Part shown: piece after piece, positions 61,211 to 64,000 of the stretch | How positions within the stretch are numbered: position 1 is the first letter of the stretch | How the letters are laid out: the number at the start of each line of letters is the position of its first letter | Origin: Eonycteris spelaea | Lineage: Eukaryota > Chordata > Mammalia > Chiroptera > Pteropodidae | Length of the DNA stretch: 64,000 bases | Direction: 5' to 3' | NCBI GenBank assembly: GCA_003508835.1 | Contig: PUFA01000034.1 | Location: 3,808,501-3,872,500 of the forward strand | Notes under the pieces: generated by a model | The model's database searches: none | The model's input: only the letters and a program-made list of their open reading frames with translations | Told to the model about the DNA's origin: nothing | Position numbers and translations under genes: made by a program

Positions 61211-61369
61211 ACAAGAGGAGAGAAAAAATTGCGTAGATGACGTAGGCTCTGTTCCTCCCTCTGGTGACCAAATCGAATTTGTGACAGAAACAAGGAGCAA
61301 ACAGCAAGGAAAATCACCTGGGATCTAGATGAACAAGCCCTATGACTAGGGATAGAAATGAGAAATCAC

Positions 61370-63680
61370 TCTGAAAAGGGAGGGGGTCAGAGGGGCGAGG
61401 ACACAGGGCCACCCATCCCTAGCGGCTGAGTGGGACAGAGGCCACAGCAGTGGCAGCCAGCAGCTGCAGACACCTCTTAAATGAGCCATACCTGTGAGTG
61501 GACATTCACAGTGACAGACCTGCTCTCTCTGAGCATCAGCACTGGTTTGGCTGTGTGGAGGGCACCAGGAACTTAAGGCAGACACTGAGTTCTCAAAGTG
61601 AGGGTCGAGGTGAGACTCACTCTATACAGAAATAACCGTGGTATCAATTGTTCTCTGTTGAGCCTTCTCTGCTCCCAGTGCATGGACACAGAGCTACTAT
61701 AGATGAGAAGTAATCAAATTGGATAACAGAGGTCACTCCACCTAGAGGATTCCCTGAAACTCTACCTCTCTGAACTCATGGCCCACCTGAGCCACATCCA
61801 GATGTATCTTCAGTGACTCAGGTGATCCTTGCTGACCAGTACCTAGACTCACACTGCTGGAAGCTGACTGCGGTTTCTGGCATGGCCTCTTGAGGGAACT
61901 TAAGCACAGCATCTGTGGATTGCTTGCTGTATCTTAACACGAAGCCCCAGAGGGGCACAGGCTGGGGCTAAATTGGCCTGCAGCTGAACCTCTCTGAGGA
62001 CTGAGCCACTGGACACCTACTACACAAAACCACACTAATAAGACTGGGAGACGTAGGAGCTTTGCTTAGTACATAGAAGCTTTGCTTAGTACATAGAAAC
62101 ATACACAAAAAGACAGCCAAAATAGGAAGACAAAGAAGCAGAAACCATATGAGAGAAAAGAACAGAGATCCAGAAATAATGGAGTCAAGCAATCTAACAG
62201 ATGTAGAGTTCAAAACACTGATTATAAAGATGCTCAATGAAGTTAGGGGAGTATAGATGAACTCATTGAGAACTTTAAGAAAGAGATAAAGAAAGCATAA
62301 AAGTGGAAATGGAAATCATAAAAGGCAGCCAGTCAGAAATGGAGAACACATTATCTGAGATGAAGAGTATTTTAGATGGAAAAAAACAGATTGGATTAAA
62401 AAAAGAGGATCGAACCACTGATATAGGGGATGGAGAAGCCAAGGACACTCAATCAGAATGGCAATAAAAAAAGCCAAGGCTATAATAATAATTTAAGGAG
62501 CCTATGGGACAATATTAAAGGTAAAAATATTCATGTCATAGGGGTACCTGAAGGAAAACAGGACGTTGAAGAGCCATTTGAAGAAATAGTGATGAAAACT
62601 TCCCTCACCTGGTGAAGGAAATAGATATAAAATCCCCCATGAAGCTCAGAGAGTCCCCAAAAATCAGGAATCCAAAGAGACCTACATCAAGACACATCAT
62701 AATTAAAATGCCAAACATTAAATACAAAGAGAAAATCTTAAAAGCAGCAGACAAAAGCACTTAGTTACCTTCAAGGTAGCACCCATAAGACTGGCAGCTG
62801 ATTTTTCTAAAGAAATATGCAGAACACAAGGGCTAGCCACAAATTATTGGACGTGATGAAAACCCAGGATCTACAACCAAAAACACTTGATCCTGCAAAG
62901 CTACCATTTAGAGTCAAAGGACAGATAAAGAGATTCCCAGACAAAAATAAGCTCAGGGAATTTATCAACACCAAGCCAGTATTACAGGAAATGTTGGAGG
63001 GACTTTTTAAGAAGAAAACATATGTATCAAAAACAGAAATAAAAAATGGTAATAACTACATTCCTATCAATACATACCTCAAATGGGAAAGAATTAAGTG
63101 CTCCAACCAAAGATAGAATGGCCGAATGGATAAGGAACGGGACCCCTACATATGCTGCCTACAAGACTCACTTCAGATTAAAACACACACACAGACTAAA
63201 AGGAAAGGGATGGAGAAAGATACTGCCTTAATGGACCTAGAGGATATTGCACTGAACAAAATGGGAAGGATAGAGAAGGACAAATATCGCATGATTTCAC
63301 GTATGTGTGGAAACTAAAGAACAAATCAACAACAACAACACAAAAGCAGTAATAAACTCATAGATGCAGAGAATATTTTGAGGGCTACTAGATGGGAAGG
63401 GGTTGGGAGGATGAGAAGAAAAGGCTAAGGGATTAAGAGGTACAAATGGTAGTTGCAGAATAGACATGGAGATGTAGAGTGTAGCATGGAGAAGATGCTT
63501 AAAATGTAATAAATATGTAAGGGAAGAGGGGTACCAGAGTTAATGGGGTGACCACTTTGTGAGATATGCGGCTCTCCAGTTACTAGGTTGTACAACTGAA
63601 ACTGACATACTATTGTGCCAACTATAATTGAAAAAAAAAACTCATTGAATTGTACAACATAAATATGAGCAACTAATTGC
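61370..63680 (+). mobile_element. LINE-1 with 5' UTR and ORF1, ORF2 almost wholly deleted
   Basis: 5' UTR about 61370-62100 with a 20-bp tandem repeat (AGCTTTGCTTAGTACATAGA twice, 62058-62097), ORF1 62150-63115 in several frames (62817-63116: LPFRVKGQIKRFPDKNKLRE, then INTKPVLQEMLEGLFKKK), first endonuclease codons (63120-63228: THTQTKRKGMEKD), then a direct jump to the 3' end. A short A-rich tail lies near 63632. Confidence 0.82.
62817..63116 (+). pseudogene. LINE-1 ORF1p C-terminal fragment
   Basis: 99-codon open frame corresponding to the C-terminal RNA-binding end of ORF1p. Detached from the N-terminal coiled coil by frameshifts, so not functional as it stands. Confidence 0.8.
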
Positions 63681-63884
63681 CTGTTATATCAATAAAGCTA
63701 GAAAAATTTTTTAAAAAGAGAGATTAGCAAATATGTAAAATGTTGATATTTTTCTCACTAACATTTTTGGAAAACATAATTTTCATAAAAACATATTATT
63801 TCTGTAATTGGTTTATTATAGTTCCTTAAAAGAATAATATACAATATTTTGAAAGAACCAATTTAAAAATAAAAAATTCAAGAG

Positions 63885-64000
63885 AAATTTTAAAATATTT
63901 TGAACTGAATGAAAGCACAGCTAATCAAAATGCATGAATGAGCAAAAGTAGTGCTTAGAGGAAAATGTATAGCATTAAAATGCACATAGGAGTAAAGAAG
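63885..64000 (+). mobile_element. Old LINE-1 ORF2 fragment, cut by window end
   Basis: GAACTGAATGAAAGCACAGC then GTAGTGCTTAGAGGAAAATG is ORF2 sequence, a plausible continuation of the fragment at 59440-60890 after later insertions. Confidence 0.65.

Overview
This is nuclear DNA from a placental mammal: spliced exons with GT-AG borders, many decayed LINE-1 copies, MIR elements and A-tailed retrocopies. The LINE-1 3' ends (spacing motifs around GTACACCTGAAAC) and a 5S-rRNA-derived SINE suggest a bat, perhaps a fruit bat (Pteropodidae, where 5S-derived SINEs are described). No recognisable VES- or Rhin-type tRNA SINEs were seen. The species call is inference.

The only host gene I recognise is SP140 (Speckled Protein family: HSR, SAND, PHD, bromodomain) on the minus strand. 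It runs from exon 2 (right, 54742) to the last coding exon (left, 7100). Exon 1 and the promoter are not visible and should lie beyond 64000. From right to left the gene holds: HSR domain (54742-53460); acidic linker exons of 81-150 nt, nearly all of phase class 1-1 (51569-38597); duplicated linker and basic/NLS exons (35357-20697); SAND domain (19177-17027); connector exons (15885-14898); PHD (9618-8725); bromodomain and tail (8427-7100).

Two things stand out. First, a several-kb block with four exon types is tandemly duplicated inside the gene (copy A about 20.86-29.76 kb, copy B about 30.24-36.38 kb, partial copy C about 38.5-39.5 kb). I recall only one such module in human SP140. Second, the chromatin-reader end is broken. 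The best connector donor puts the first part of the PHD finger in another frame, and an extra T inside the PHD exon restores it. The next exon is one base short and stops at 8407-8409, and the bromodomain exon has one extra base. If four damaged linker exons are skipped, one frame is open from exon 2 to that stop (about 728 codons by hand count). It would give HSR + linker + SAND + half a PHD and no bromodomain. The gene is therefore either a truncated SP140 or a recent pseudogene; assembly indels must be excluded.

Left of 7100 is downstream intergenic DNA: a LINE-1 5' end at 1-1720, AT-rich sequence, then mostly unrecognised sequence with a 59-bp direct repeat. The introns carry a LINE-1 with a twin-priming inversion interrupted by the 5S SINE, a Tigger transposon fragment found only in block A, MIRs and microsatellites. 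Right of 54742, inside intron 1 or upstream, are two LINE-1 copies with large internal ORF2 deletions, a solo class I ERV LTR with a 4-bp target duplication, and a processed CCDC25 pseudogene fragment.
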